DNA from: Lawsonibacter sp.
GTDB lineage: Bacteria; Bacillota; Clostridia; Oscillospirales; Oscillospiraceae
Direction: 5' to 3'
Assembly: GCA_022796195.1 (NCBI GenBank)
Contig: JAAWIE010000005.1
Location: 1-64,000 of the forward strand
Length of the DNA stretch: 64,000 bases
The notes beneath the pieces were generated by a model, which saw only the letters and a list, made by a program, of their open reading frames with translations, was not told where the DNA came from and did no database searches. A program made the position numbers and the translations under genes. Position 1 is the first letter of the stretch; each line of letters opens with the position of its first letter. This document shows, one piece after another, positions 41,244-50,623 of this stretch.

Positions 41244-42113
41244 ATGAACCGCGATATCCTGACGGTGATACAGGAAAATATGGATTCATTTTCGAAAGGA
41301 CAGAAAAAGATTGCCGGTTTCATTCTGGATTCCTACGACAAGGCTGCGTTTATGACGGCCAGCCGCCTGGGGAAAAAGGTTGGAGTGAGTGAGTCTACCG
41401 TGGTCCGCTTTGCCTCGGAGCTGGGGTATGACGGTTATCCGGATATGCAGCGGTCCCTCCAAAAGATGATTCGAAACCGGCTGACCACCGTACAGCGTAT
41501 TGAGGTAACCAACGACCGCTTGGGAGATCAGGACCTGCTGTCTATGGTGCTCCAATCGGACATCGATAAAATCCGGCAGACCCTGGAGGAACTGGACCGG
41601 GAGAGCTTCAACCGGACTGTGGACGCCATTGTCTCAGCCCGAAAAATTTACATCATCGGCGTGCGGTCTTCGGCGGCGCTGGCTTCCTTTCTGCACTTCT
41701 ATTTTAACCTGATTTTTGATAATGTGGTGTTGGTGTCGGCCAGCACCGCCAGCGAAGTATTTGAAGGACTGCTTCGGGTGGGGGAGGAAGATGTGGTGAT
41801 CGGCGTTAGCTTTCCCCGGTACTCCAGCCGCACTGTGCGGGCCATGAGCTTCGCCCGGGACCGCGGGGCCGTTACGGTGGCGATTACAGACAGCGAGGCG
41901 TCGCCTTTGGCTGTGATCTCAAAATATGTGCTGATGGCACGAAGCGATATGGCCTCCTTTGTGGACTCCCTGGTTGCCCCGCTCTCTCTGGTAAATGCCC
42001 TGCTGGTGGCGGTGAGCCAGCGGAAAAATGACGATCTGGCCCGTACGTTCCGCACGCTGGAGGACATCTGGGATGAGTATGGGGTCTATGAGAAGGTAGA
42101 TAATGAACTGTGA
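41244..42113 (+). CDS. MurR/RpiR family transcriptional regulator
   Basis: The 289-aa protein has the RpiR helix-turn-helix at residues 1-75 (FSKGQKKIAGFILDSYDKAA, then KKVGVSESTVVRFASELGYDGYP) and a SIS sugar-phosphate-binding domain (YIIGVRSSAALASFLHFYF, VIGVSFPRYSSRTVRAMSFA, VAITDSEASPLA). It should sense a phosphosugar. I prefer the ATG at 41244, which is 9 bases after GGAG; the track ATG at 41235 touches the Shine-Dalgarno. No sugar operon follows, so the target is unknown. Confidence 0.88.
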   Translation: MNRDILTVIQENMDSFSKGQKKIAGFILDSYDKAAFMTASRLGKKVGVSESTVVRFASELGYDGYPDMQRSLQKMIRNRLTTVQRIEVTNDRLGDQDLLSMVLQSDIDKIRQTLEELDRESFNRTVDAIVSARKIYIIGVRSSAALASFLHFYFNLIFDNVVLVSASTASEVFEGLLRVGEEDVVIGVSFPRYSSRTVRAMSFARDRGAVTVAITDSEASPLAVISKYVLMARSDMASFVDSLVAPLSLVNALLVAVSQRKNDDLARTFRTLEDIWDEYGVYEKVDNEL

Positions 42114-43356
42114 CATCGCTGTAATTGGCGGCGGAGCCGCCGGAATGATGGCGGCGGTTTGTGCCGCACGGCAGGGGGCCTCCGCGATTCTGATTGAACG
42201 CAATCCTAAGGTTGGCCGCAAGCTGTATATCACCGGCAAGGGGCGGTGCAATGTGACGAACCACTGCACTCCAGCGGAGGTGTTGGCCTCCACCCCCAGG
42301 AATGGAAAATTTCTCTACAGTGCCATGGAGCGCACCCCGCCTGCTTGGGTGGAGGAATTTTTTAAGGCGCTGGGCGTACCCCTGAAGACGGAACGGGGGA
42401 ACCGGGTGTTTCCTGTCTCTGACCGGTCCGCTGATATCATCGATGCTCTGTTTTTTGAGCTGAAACGGCTGAAAGTGCCAGTGATTCAGAACCGGGCGGC
42501 GGGACTGAGGCTGGCGGAGGGGAAGGTTTGCGGTGTAACGCTGGGGCAGGGGGAGGAAATCTGCTGTAAAGCGGTAATCCTTGCCACTGGGGGAGTGTCA
42601 TACCCTGCCACCGGTTCCACCGGAGACGGCCACCGCATAGCGGAGGAACTGGGGCATACGGTGGTGCCAGTCAAGCCGTCCTTAGTGCCGCTGGAGTCCA
42701 CCGACGGATTTTGTGGGCAGATGCAGGGGTTGGCGCTGAAAAATGTAACGTTGACGGTAAAAAACCGCAAAAAAAAGACAATCTATCGAGAACAGGGCGA
42801 ATTGCTGTTCACCCATTTTGGTCTGTCTGGGCCGCTGGTACTGTCAGCCAGCGCACATATGCGGGAATTTGAAAAAGAATTGTATACTTGTGTCATCGAC
42901 TTGAAACCTGCCCTGGATGAGCCAACCTTGGACGCACGATTGGTGCGGGAACTGACCGCCGGAGCGAACCGGGATATGAATAATCTGCTGGGGACTTTGG
43001 CCCCAAGACTGTTGGTTCCCGTCTTGTTGGAGCGGGCTGGTATCCCAGGGGAAAAGAAGGCCCACGACCTCACAAAACCAGAACGCCGCCGCCTGCTGGA
43101 GCTGTTTAAGGGGTTTTCTGTGGCGGTATCGGGTCCCAGACCGGTGGAGGAGGCAATTGTTACTTCCGGTGGTGTGAAAGTGTCGGAGGTGGACCCCAAG
43201 ACCATGCAGTCTAAAAAGATTTCCGGTCTCTTTTTCGCCGGAGAACTGCTGGATGTGGACGCCTATACCGGCGGCTTTAATCTCCAGATTGCCTGGGCTA
43301 CCGGCCGTGCCGCCGGAGAGAGCGCCGTTGTATTTATAAATCCGAATGGAGCGTGA
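42103..43356 (+). CDS. HI0933-family NAD(P)/FAD-dependent oxidoreductase (BaiN-like)
   Basis: The 417-aa flavoprotein starts with the dinucleotide fold DIAVIGGGAAGMMAAVCAARQG, then NPKVGRKLYITGKGRCNVTN, typical of HI0933/YhiN/BaiN. The C-terminal GLFFAGELLDVDAYTGGFNLQIAWATG is the second family signature. BaiN has been linked to bile-acid dehydroxylation in Clostridium scindens, but most members have no known substrate, so no bile role is claimed. The start overlaps the regulator stop by 11 bases, with AGAAGG 6 bases upstream. Confidence 0.88.
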   Translation: MNCDIAVIGGGAAGMMAAVCAARQGASAILIERNPKVGRKLYITGKGRCNVTNHCTPAEVLASTPRNGKFLYSAMERTPPAWVEEFFKALGVPLKTERGNRVFPVSDRSADIIDALFFELKRLKVPVIQNRAAGLRLAEGKVCGVTLGQGEEICCKAVILATGGVSYPATGSTGDGHRIAEELGHTVVPVKPSLVPLESTDGFCGQMQGLALKNVTLTVKNRKKKTIYREQGELLFTHFGLSGPLVLSASAHMREFEKELYTCVIDLKPALDEPTLDARLVRELTAGANRDMNNLLGTLAPRLLVPVLLERAGIPGEKKAHDLTKPERRRLLELFKGFSVAVSGPRPVEEAIVTSGGVKVSEVDPKTMQSKKISGLFFAGELLDVDAYTGGFNLQIAWATGRAAGESAVVFINPNGA

Positions 43357-43529
43357 CTCCGGTGCGAACGCCCAGCTGAAAGCCTGGAACGGAGTAGTGG
43401 ATGTCCCTGTCACAACAGGGAATTCTTGCGCCGACTATTTCGGTGTGTCCACGGATTACCGCTTGGGTCGAGCAGAATGAATCCTTCCCCCAGGGGGAAT
43501 CCTTATGAAGCGAGAACGGAGCGATCAAC
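43357..43529 (+). other. structured leader region upstream of cmk
   Basis: The 173-base gap contains several inverted repeats: CTCCG (43357) with CGGAG (43390) enclosing CCAG/CTGG; TCCCTGT and ACAGGGA around CACA (43404-43421); and TTCCCCC and GGGGGAA around A (43485-43499). No promoter or T run is clear. I could not match it to any riboswitch class. Confidence 0.5.
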
Positions 43530-44207
43530 ATGAGTTTTAAAAGCGTTGCCATTGACGGCCCTGCCGGGGCAGGAAAAAGCACACTGGCCCGGAAACTGGC
43601 TGAAAAACTGGGGTTTCTGTATGTAGACACGGGGGCCATCTACCGCACAGTGGCCCTGGCAGTTCTGCGGGCGGGTGTGGACCCGTCGGATGGGGGAGGG
43701 GTGGTCCCTCTGCTGAAAGACTTGGAGATCCGAATGGGCTACGGACAGGACGGCGTTCAGCGAATGTATCTGGCTGGGGAGGATGTGAGCGAGGCCATCC
43801 GGGAGCATCACATTTCGGGGGTGGCGTCTCAGGTCTCTGCCATGCCGGAGGTGCGGGCCTTTCTGCTGGGCTTCCAGCGCAGACAGGCCCAGGAGCAGGA
43901 CGTGGTGATGGACGGCCGGGACATTGGCACGGTGGTACTCCCAGAGGCAGACGTAAAAATCTTTCTCACCGCAGCTCCGGAGGCCCGGGCAAGACGCCGT
44001 CTGCTGGAGCTGAAACAGCGGGGGCAAGAGGCGGATTATGACACGGTTTTGCACGACATCCGAGAGCGGGACCATCAGGATGAGCATAGGCCCATCGCCC
44101 CGCTGAAGCGTGCGGCAGATGCCGCCCTGCTGGACACAACCCAGCTGAATTTGGAACAGAGTCTGGCAGGTCTGCTGGCTCTGGTGAAGGAGAAGATCGG
44201 CCCGTGA
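43530..44207 (+). CDS. cmk: cytidylate kinase
   Basis: The 225-aa kinase phosphorylates CMP and dCMP. The P-loop is DGPAGAGKSTLARKLA, followed by LGFLYVDTGAIYRTVAL, VMDGRDIGTVVLPEA and the lid arginines in DTVLHDIRERDHQDE. Length is normal. The stop overlaps the GTG start of plsC, so the two are translationally coupled. Confidence 0.95.
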   Translation: MSFKSVAIDGPAGAGKSTLARKLAEKLGFLYVDTGAIYRTVALAVLRAGVDPSDGGGVVPLLKDLEIRMGYGQDGVQRMYLAGEDVSEAIREHHISGVASQVSAMPEVRAFLLGFQRRQAQEQDVVMDGRDIGTVVLPEADVKIFLTAAPEARARRRLLELKQRGQEADYDTVLHDIRERDHQDEHRPIAPLKRAADAALLDTTQLNLEQSLAGLLALVKEKIGP

Positions 44208-44863
44208 GCGAAGAAGCAATCGTAAAAAAAGCAGAGGCAAAAGAGACCCCGGAACAACGCAAACGGCGGATGGACTGGTTTTTTCACCTGTTGTACATAA
44301 TTGTGTGGCCCTATTTCCGGCTGATTCACCCTCTCCGGGTGGTAGGCCGGGAACATATCCCGGAGGGGCCGGCGGTGATCTGCCCCAACCACACCACGGC
44401 GGGCGACCCGTTCTATGTGGTCTTTGCCTTTGGCTACAAGCGGCCAATGCGGGCTATGGCTAAGGTGCAGATTATGCGAGTGCCGTTTATCGGCTGGATT
44501 CTGGGCAAAGCGGGGGTGTTCGGGGTGGACCGGGATACCACTGATTTGAAGGCAGTGCGCACCTCTATGAAGTTTTTGAAGGAGGGTGACAAACTCCTTA
44601 TGTTCCCCGAGGGAACCCGGGTACACGATGGAGAGGATGTTCAGGCCAAGGTGGGCGCAGCTCTCTTTGCCACCCGTGCCGGTGTACCTCTGCTGCCGGT
44701 GTACATACAGCGCAAAAAAAGACGGTTCCGGCGTAATACCGTGGTGATTGGGGAACCCTATTACCCAGAGTATCAGGGCCGAAAGCCCTCCACAGAGGAA
44801 CTACAGGAAATTGCTCAGGAACTGATGGATCGGGTGCGCGTTCTGGGGGAGGGCGTGGGATGA
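44204..44863 (+). CDS. plsC: 1-acyl-sn-glycerol-3-phosphate acyltransferase
   Basis: The 219-aa membrane-associated enzyme makes phosphatidic acid. The catalytic HxxxxD motif is in NHTTAGDPFYV and the glycerophosphate site is in MFPEGTRVHDGEDV. A hydrophobic N-terminal segment (FFHLLYIIVWPYF) anchors it. The start is GTG, overlapping the cmk stop. The stop overlaps the ispH-rpsA start by 4 bases. The cmk-plsC-ispH/rpsA order is common in Clostridia. Confidence 0.94.
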   Translation: MSEEAIVKKAEAKETPEQRKRRMDWFFHLLYIIVWPYFRLIHPLRVVGREHIPEGPAVICPNHTTAGDPFYVVFAFGYKRPMRAMAKVQIMRVPFIGWILGKAGVFGVDRDTTDLKAVRTSMKFLKEGDKLLMFPEGTRVHDGEDVQAKVGAALFATRAGVPLLPVYIQRKKRRFRRNTVVIGEPYYPEYQGRKPSTEELQEIAQELMDRVRVLGEGVG

Positions 44864-46818
44864 GACAAGTCGTGCTGGCCAAATCCGCCGGTTTCTGTTA
44901 TGGTGTGCGCCGTGCGGTGGAATTGGCGGAGGAAAAGGCTGCGCAGGGGACGCCCTGCGTAATGTTGGGCTCGATCATCCACAACCGGGATGTAGTGGAC
45001 CGTCTAGCGGCGCAGGGCCTGCGCTCTGTGGACCGGCCGGAGGATGTGCCAGATGGTGGAGCGGTGATTATCCGTTCCCATGGAGAGAGCCGGGCGGTCC
45101 ACGAGAGTTTGGCAGAACGGGGGGTGCAGGTTTTCGATGCTACCTGCCCAAACGTTACCAGAATCCACCAAATTGTGGCAGAAGCGGAGAAAAAAGGCCG
45201 GCAAAGCGTAATTGTGGGCACCCCGGACCACCCGGAGGTGTTGGCGATTGCGGGCTGGTGTAAAGTTCCAGTTGTGGTTTCCGGAGAAAAAGATTTGGAA
45301 AAATGGCTGAATGGAGAGAAAAACAGAAAGAATTTGCCGCTTAGTTTTGTATCACAAACTACTTCCACCAAGAAAATTTGGGAAGATTGCGTGAAAAAAG
45401 CAAAAAAACTATGTACAAACGCGGAATTTTTTGATACAATATGCGGAGCGACGTCCAAGCGCCAGGAAGAGGCCCGCCAGTTAGCCGCCCAATGCGGCCT
45501 GATGGTGGTGGTGGGCGGCAGGCAGAGTTCAAACACCAAGCGGCTGGCGGAAATCTGCCGGGAGAGTTGTCCTAACGTTCTGCTTATCGAGCGGGCGGAG
45601 GACATCGACCCCAGCCGGCTGACCCAGGCGGATATGGTCGGCATCACTGCGGGTGCGTCAACGCCCGAGTGGATAATAAAGGAGGTCTATGACAAAATGA
45701 GCGAAGAAATTATGGAGATCGAAAAATCCTTTGCGGAGATGCTGGAGGAGTCGATCAAAACTTTAAATAATGGAGATAAGGTTACGGGCACCGTTGTGGC
45801 CATCACGCCCACCGAAGTCCAGGTGGAGCTGGGCATCAAGTACCCGGGCTACATTTCCCTCACTGAGCTGACCGACGACCCCACCGTGAAGCCTGAGGAC
45901 ATTGTGAAGGTTGGCGACGAGATCGAATCCCAGGTGATTCAGGTCAGCGACCGGGACTGCATGGTCAAGCTGTCTAAGCGCCGCTTGGACATCAACAAGG
46001 GTTGGGAAGAGGTGGAAGCGGCCCGGGAGAGCGAGGCCGTTGTGGAAGGCTTCGTCACCGAGGACAACAAGGGTGGCGTAGTGGTTTCCGTCAAGGGCGT
46101 TCGGGTGTTTGTGCCCGCCTCCCAGACCGGCCTGCCCCGGGAGACTCCTATGAGCGAGCTGCTCAAGAAGAAAGTACGCCTGGTTGTCACTGAGGTCAAC
46201 CGTGCCCGCCGCCGCGTGGTGGGTTCCATCAGCCGGGTTACCCGTGCCGAGCGGGCCGCCGCCGCTGAGAAGGTTTGGGCTGAGATCGAGGACGGCAAGC
46301 GTTACACTGGCACCGTGAAGTCGCTGACTTCCTACGGCGCGTTTGTGGACATCGGCGGTGTGGACGGCATGGTCCACATCTCTGAGCTGTCCTGGAGCCG
46401 CATTAAGCACCCCTCCGAGGTGGTTAAGGTCGGTGACAGTGTGGAGGTGTACGTCATCTCTGCCGACAAGGATAAGAAGAAAATCTCTCTGGGTATGAAG
46501 GACCACAGCCAGGACCCCTGGACCGTGTTTACGACGACCTATCAGGTGGGCGATACCGCCAATGTGCGCGTTGTCAAGCTGATGACGTTCGGTGCCTTTG
46601 CTGAGGTAGTCCCCGGTGTGGACGGCCTGATCCACATTTCCCAGCTGGCAGATCATCGTGTGGAGAAGCCCGGCGATGTGGTGTCTGAGGGCGACAAGGT
46701 GGATGTGAAGATCACCGATGTGGACATGGAGAACAAGAAGATTTCCCTGTCTATCCGCGCTCTGCTGGAGCCCTCCTACGAGGAGGAGGCCGAGGAGCCG
46801 GTTGAGGAAGAAGCGTAA
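44860..46818 (+). CDS. ispH: IspH-ribosomal protein S1 fusion
   Basis: The 652-aa protein joins two functions. Residues 1-280 are 4-hydroxy-3-methylbut-2-enyl diphosphate reductase (last MEP step), with the [4Fe-4S] cysteines in AGFCYGVRRAVELA, ATCPNVTRIH and DTICGATSKRQEEAR. Residues 300-640 hold four S1 RNA-binding domains (GDKVTGTVVAITPTEVQVEL, AVVEGFVTEDNKGGVVV, KRYTGTVKSLTSYGAFVDIG, VGDTANVRVVKLMTFGAFAE) like those of RpsA. The acidic C-terminus ends in EEEAEEPVEEEA. Such fusions are known in Clostridia. Confidence 0.95.
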   Translation: MRQVVLAKSAGFCYGVRRAVELAEEKAAQGTPCVMLGSIIHNRDVVDRLAAQGLRSVDRPEDVPDGGAVIIRSHGESRAVHESLAERGVQVFDATCPNVTRIHQIVAEAEKKGRQSVIVGTPDHPEVLAIAGWCKVPVVVSGEKDLEKWLNGEKNRKNLPLSFVSQTTSTKKIWEDCVKKAKKLCTNAEFFDTICGATSKRQEEARQLAAQCGLMVVVGGRQSSNTKRLAEICRESCPNVLLIERAEDIDPSRLTQADMVGITAGASTPEWIIKEVYDKMSEEIMEIEKSFAEMLEESIKTLNNGDKVTGTVVAITPTEVQVELGIKYPGYISLTELTDDPTVKPEDIVKVGDEIESQVIQVSDRDCMVKLSKRRLDINKGWEEVEAARESEAVVEGFVTEDNKGGVVVSVKGVRVFVPASQTGLPRETPMSELLKKKVRLVVTEVNRARRRVVGSISRVTRAERAAAAEKVWAEIEDGKRYTGTVKSLTSYGAFVDIGGVDGMVHISELSWSRIKHPSEVVKVGDSVEVYVISADKDKKKISLGMKDHSQDPWTVFTTTYQVGDTANVRVVKLMTFGAFAEVVPGVDGLIHISQLADHRVEKPGDVVSEGDKVDVKITDVDMENKKISLSIRALLEPSYEEEAEEPVEEEA

Positions 46819-46831
46819 TTTCGCCAAAATT

Positions 46832-46867
46832 GGACCCATCCGCACTGCGGATGGGTCCGTTTTTTTA
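46832..46867 (+). terminator. terminator of the cmk-plsC-ispH/rpsA operon
   Basis: GGACCCATCCGC and GCGGATGGGTCC form a perfect 12-bp stem, followed by GTTTTTTT. Confidence 0.95.
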
Positions 46868-46928
46868 CCGGACAGACTGAAATTTTGAGGAAATTGGAAG
46901 AAAATTTTTGAAAACCTCAGTTTTTCTC

Positions 46929-46957
46929 TTGCAAAAATAGGATAAAATTGTTATAAT
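46929..46957 (+). promoter_or_regulatory. promoter of the carD-type gene
   Basis: TTGCAA, a 17-base spacer, then a perfect TATAAT. Confidence 0.85.
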
Positions 46958-47024
46958 AAAATCAGTTTACATCAAATAGGATTGGAAAAGGCCGAACGTC
47001 GGATGAGAGAAAGTGAGGTAACAG

Positions 47025-47501
47025 GTGTTCCAGATCGGGGATAAGGTGGTCCACCCTATGTATGGGGCGGGCACGGTGGACAGTATGGTCCAACAGACGG
47101 TGGATGGTGAGGCACGGGATTATTATATCCTGAAACTGCCAAACCGTTCCATGGTGGTGATGATCCCTACCGATAATTGTGAGGATATCGGTGTGCGTCC
47201 GGTGGTAGACCAGGAGCAGGCTAACCGGGTTCTTGCCGCAATTCCCGATATTCAAGTGGAGATGACCGCCAACTGGAACCACCGTTACAGAGAAAATATG
47301 GAGCGGATGAAAAGCGGCGACCTTTTGGAGGTGGCCCGGGTCATAAAGGGTCTTACCATTCGGGACCAGAAAAGAGGACTGTCCACCGGAGAGCGAAAAA
47401 TGCTCCACTCGGCCAAGCAGATCCTCATCTCTGAAATCGTGCTGTCCAAAAGCGTCAGTTATGAGTCGGTAGAGGAAGAGCTGAACACCGCGCTGGCATG
47501 A
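47025..47501 (+). CDS. CarD/CdnL-family RNA polymerase-binding regulator
   Basis: The 158-aa protein starts with the RNAP-interacting Tudor-like domain (MFQIGDKVVHPMYGAGTVDSM, YYILKLP and VMIPTDN), then a helical DNA-contacting C-terminal domain (NWNHRYRENMERMKSGDLLEV, STGERKMLHSAKQIL). CarD-type factors stabilise the open promoter complex, especially at rRNA promoters. The start is a GTG with GAGG 6 bases upstream. Confidence 0.92.
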   Translation: MFQIGDKVVHPMYGAGTVDSMVQQTVDGEARDYYILKLPNRSMVVMIPTDNCEDIGVRPVVDQEQANRVLAAIPDIQVEMTANWNHRYRENMERMKSGDLLEVARVIKGLTIRDQKRGLSTGERKMLHSAKQILISEIVLSKSVSYESVEEELNTALA

Positions 47502-47517
47502 ACATGGCGAAAGATTA

Positions 47518-47565
47518 GGGCGGCTTTTTTATTCCGAATGGGAATGAAAAGGCCGCCATATTTTA
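47518..47565 (+). terminator. long imperfect hairpin after carD
   Basis: GGCGGC pairs with GCCGCC, continuing with a TTTTT/GAAAA and ATTCC/GGAAT inner stem, followed by ATATTTTATA. It is a probable terminator before ispD. Confidence 0.72.
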
Positions 47566-47653
47566 TATGCTATGGAAGGTGCCAGAATGAAAAAGGAGTC
47601 AGAATTCCGGCAGAGCTGGCGCAGAAAAATTGACGGAGTAAGGAGCGAGGATT

Positions 47654-48364
47654 ATGGCAGGATTGTTGTCTCTGTTTCACAAGAAGCCTGCGCCGCCAAC
47701 TTGTTCGGTGGTCATTGTGGCTGCTGGATCGGCCCGGCGCATGGAGGGGATCGACAAGGTGCTGGCTCCCCTGGGGGAACTGCCTGTAATAGTTCACACC
47801 CTGTATGCCTTTCAGGACGCCCCAGCGGTGGATGAGATTGTAGTGGTCACCCGAGGGGACTTGCTGGTGGAAGTGGGCCGGCTGTGCAAAGAATTTGCGT
47901 TCGATAAGGTAACAAAGGTGGTGATTGGGGGAAAAGAGCGGATTTACTCCGTTCAGGCCGGACTGAATGAAGTGCGAACAGAGGCGGCCCTTATTGCCAT
48001 TCATGACGGTGCGCGGCCTCTGGTGACCCAGGAGATGATTCAGGAGACCGTGAATGCTGCGGCGTTGATGTCTGCCGCCGCTCCTGCTGTCCCGCTGACA
48101 GACACCATTAAGCGGGCGGAGGGAGGACGAACGGCTGAGACATTAGACCGCACCCAACTGTGGGCAGTTCAGACCCCTCAAATTTTTGAGGCTGGATTGA
48201 TTCGGACCGCCGTGAAAAAGGCGATTGATGATGGGGAGCTTCTGACAGACGACTGCGGCGCGGTGGAGCGGCTGGGGATGCCAGTAACCCTTACTCAGGG
48301 CAGTCGGGCGAATATTAAGATTACCACTCCCCTAGACTTGACCTTTGGGGAGGCAATTCTGTAA
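47654..48364 (+). CDS. ispD: 2-C-methyl-D-erythritol 4-phosphate cytidylyltransferase
   Basis: The 236-aa enzyme carries out the third step of the MEP isoprenoid pathway. The CTP site is [17 protein letters not shown], with [24 protein letters not shown] and [19 protein letters not shown] all in family positions. A short N-terminal extension ([14 protein letters not shown]) precedes the fold. The ATG has AAGGAG 8 bases upstream. ispF follows after 20 bases. Confidence 0.95.
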   Translation: MAGLLSLFHKKPAPPTCSVVIVAAGSARRMEGIDKVLAPLGELPVIVHTLYAFQDAPAVDEIVVVTRGDLLVEVGRLCKEFAFDKVTKVVIGGKERIYSVQAGLNEVRTEAALIAIHDGARPLVTQEMIQETVNAAALMSAAAPAVPLTDTIKRAEGGRTAETLDRTQLWAVQTPQIFEAGLIRTAVKKAIDDGELLTDDCGAVERLGMPVTLTQGSRANIKITTPLDLTFGEAIL

Positions 48365-48384
48365 GCCAAAGGGGAGGATGTGCT

Positions 48385-48867
48385 GTGAGTATGATTCGTA
48401 CTGGACATGGTTATGATGTCCACCGGCTAGCCGCAGGCCGGAAACTGATCCTAGGAGGGGTGCATATCCCCTGGGAACTGGGACTGCTGGGGCATTCCGA
48501 CGCGGATGTGCTGACCCATGCCATTATGGACGCTCTGCTTGGGGCGGCGGGCTTGGGGGATATCGGGAAGTATTTTCCCGATACGGACCCCGCTTATGCC
48601 GGAGCGGACAGTATGAAGCTGCTGGGTCACGTAGCTGGACTGCTGGAAGACTGCGGGTTTGCGGTGGGCAATGTCGATGCTACAATTTTGGCTCAGCGAC
48701 CTAAACTGGCTCCGCATATCCTGGCGATGCGAGAGAATCTGGCTCGAGTCATTGGGATTGACCCCTCTCAGGTCAGTGTCAAAGCCACTACGGAGGAGGG
48801 GCTTGGTTTTACTGGTTCTGGCGAGGGGATGGCCGCCCACGCGGTTTGTCTGTTGGTGAGTAAATAA
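48385..48867 (+). CDS. ispF: 2-C-methyl-D-erythritol 2,4-cyclodiphosphate synthase
   Basis: The 160-aa trimeric zinc enzyme shows [13 protein letters not shown], the zinc and substrate loop [28 protein letters not shown], and FPDTDP and [11 protein letters not shown] near the end. The start is a GTG at 48385, 6 bases after GGAGGA; an ATG two codons later is possible. With ispD, ispE and ispH all in this window, most of the late MEP pathway lies within 10 kb. Confidence 0.96.
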   Translation: MSMIRTGHGYDVHRLAAGRKLILGGVHIPWELGLLGHSDADVLTHAIMDALLGAAGLGDIGKYFPDTDPAYAGADSMKLLGHVAGLLEDCGFAVGNVDATILAQRPKLAPHILAMRENLARVIGIDPSQVSVKATTEEGLGFTGSGEGMAAHAVCLLVSK

Positions 48868-49054
48868 AGCAGAAAAGTCCAGCGTGTCTGCACGCACAAT
48901 GAGGAAGTACAGAACAATATGGACAGTACAGGAAACACTGCGAGAGAACAGGGAACTGGTTAAGAAGCAGGTCCCTGTTTGGGATTATTAAGAAGAAGTA
49001 CCAGCCGTGCGGCCGGTACTTCTTTTGCAGTTATAAAACATTATATGCCGAAAT
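48868..49054. other. intergenic region between ispF and lysS with three inverted repeats
   Basis: GCGTG/CACGC near 48881, ACAGGGA/TCCCTGT about 17 bases apart near 48950-48978, and the terminator at 48994-49026. No open frame with a ribosome binding site is visible. Confidence 0.5.
48994..49026 (+). terminator. bidirectional terminator between ispF and lysS
   Basis: AGAAGTACC and GGTACTTCT with an inner CCG/CGG stem form a hairpin followed by TTTT on the plus strand. On the minus strand a TCTT-rich tail follows, so it may also end lysS. Confidence 0.85.
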
Positions 49055-50560
49055 TCAATCCAGCGGCTTCATGGTCGGGAAAAGGATCACTTCTCGGATT
49101 GAGTCGGAGCCGGTGAGCAGCATGACACAGCGGTCGATGCCGATGCCTAATCCGCCTGTGGGGGGCATACCGTACTCCAGCGCAGTGAGGAAGTCCTCGT
49201 CCATCATACCGGCTTCGTCGTCTCCCTTGTCCCGCAATTCCACCTGTTTTTGGAACCGCTGGCGCTGATCGATGGGGTCATTGAGTTCAGAGAAAGCATT
49301 GCCCATCTCGCTGTGGCAGATGAACAGCTCAAACCGCTCAGTGAGCCGGGGGTCCTTGGGGGAGCGTTTAGCCAGAGGGGATACGTCCACTGGATGCATA
49401 GTGATAAAGGTGGGCTGGATCAGTTTTTCTTCCACCCGCTGGTCGAAGCACTCATACAGGGCGTTGCCCCAGGTTTTGTCTGCCGTCTCGGGCAGTTCCA
49501 CACCAATGGATTTTGCGGCGGCAACCGCTTCTTCGTCGGAGGAAATGGCCATGAAGTCGAGACCGCAATACTGCTTTACCGCCTCGTGCATCGGCATCCT
49601 GGGCCACCCGGGGGTCAAATCGATGTCCTCTCCCTGCCACTGGAGCTGGTAGGTTCCAAGAATTTTCTGGGCTGCGGAGGACAGCAGGTCCTCAAAAAGG
49701 TCCATCATGTCGTTGAAGTCGGCATAAGCCTGATAAAGTTCGATAGTGGTGAACTCAGGGTTGTGCTTGGGATCCATTCCCTCGTTGCGGAAAATGCGGC
49801 CGATCTCATAGACCCGGTCCATGCCGCCGACAATCAGCCGCTTGAGGGGCAGTTCGGTGGCGATACGCATGTACATGTCGATATCCAGTGTGTTGTGGTG
49901 GGTGACGAAGGGCCGGGCGGTAGCCCCGCCAGAAATGGTGTTGAGCACCGGAGTTTCTACTTCCATAAAGCCGCGTGCATCCATAAAGTCCCGGACATGC
50001 TTGATAAAGCGAGAACGGAGGACAAAGTTGCGCTTGACCTCCGGGTTGACAATCAGGTCCACATACCGCTGGCGGTAACGCAGCTCAGTGCTGGTCAGAC
50101 CGTGGAACTTTTCGGGCAGGGGGAGAAGGGACTTGGACAGCAGGGTGACCCGGACCACCCGCACGGACATCTCGCCCCGCTGTGTACGAAAGACCACTCC
50201 ATGGACCCCGACAATATCGCCAATGTCGTACTTTTTGAAGCGGTTGTATTCGGTTTCATCCATCTCGTCCTTGCGGGCATAGAGCTGGATGCGTCCGCTT
50301 TTGTCCTGTAAATCGCAAAAGGACACTTTGCCCATTCCACGCTTGGACATGAGACGGCCTGCGACGGTCACATCTTTCCCCTCCAGGGCGTCGAAATTCT
50401 CTTTGATGTTGGCGGAATCGTGATCCGCCACAAAGCGTGTAATGGTAAATGGGTCGTTCCCGCTTTCCTGAAGCTCCTTCAGCTTGTCCCTGCGAATTTG
50501 GAGCAGCTGGGACAGGTTCTCCTGTTCCGTTGCTCCAGTCTGATGATTCTTATCGGCCAT
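49055..50560 (-). CDS. lysS: lysyl-tRNA synthetase, class II
   Basis: The 501-aa protein has an N-terminal OB-fold anticodon domain (DVTVAGRLMSKRGMGKVSF) and the class II catalytic core. Motif 2 is in GGMDRVYEIGRIFRNEGMD, and motif 3 in GGLGIGIDRCVMLLTGSDSI. It starts at 50560 with AGGAG 8 bases upstream; the track GTG three codons earlier is not needed. It is co-transcribed with greA, which ends 63 bases upstream. Confidence 0.97.
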   Translation of the reverse strand: MADKNHQTGATEQENLSQLLQIRRDKLKELQESGNDPFTITRFVADHDSANIKENFDALEGKDVTVAGRLMSKRGMGKVSFCDLQDKSGRIQLYARKDEMDETEYNRFKKYDIGDIVGVHGVVFRTQRGEMSVRVVRVTLLSKSLLPLPEKFHGLTSTELRYRQRYVDLIVNPEVKRNFVLRSRFIKHVRDFMDARGFMEVETPVLNTISGGATARPFVTHHNTLDIDMYMRIATELPLKRLIVGGMDRVYEIGRIFRNEGMDPKHNPEFTTIELYQAYADFNDMMDLFEDLLSSAAQKILGTYQLQWQGEDIDLTPGWPRMPMHEAVKQYCGLDFMAISSDEEAVAAAKSIGVELPETADKTWGNALYECFDQRVEEKLIQPTFITMHPVDVSPLAKRSPKDPRLTERFELFICHSEMGNAFSELNDPIDQRQRFQKQVELRDKGDDEAGMMDEDFLTALEYGMPPTGGLGIGIDRCVMLLTGSDSIREVILFPTMKPLD

Positions 50561-50623
50561 GTGGACCACTCCTATTTTTTCTTATCGTTTTGCTGGACCG
50601 CAGAAGCTGCGGCCCCTGTGAGG

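Noticed and set aside
42103-43356. Assigning a bile-acid-dehydroxylation role to the BaiN-like flavoprotein
   Set aside because: HI0933-family proteins are widespread in bacteria without bile-acid metabolism, and no bai genes are nearby.
43357-43529. Resemblance of GGTGCGAA and GTAGTGGATG to cobalamin, FMN or group II intron sequences
   Set aside because: The remaining core positions of these RNAs are absent and the region is too short for an intron.
44860-46818. IspH-S1 fusion as a novel finding
   Set aside because: This fusion is already known in many Clostridia, so it supports taxonomy more than novelty.
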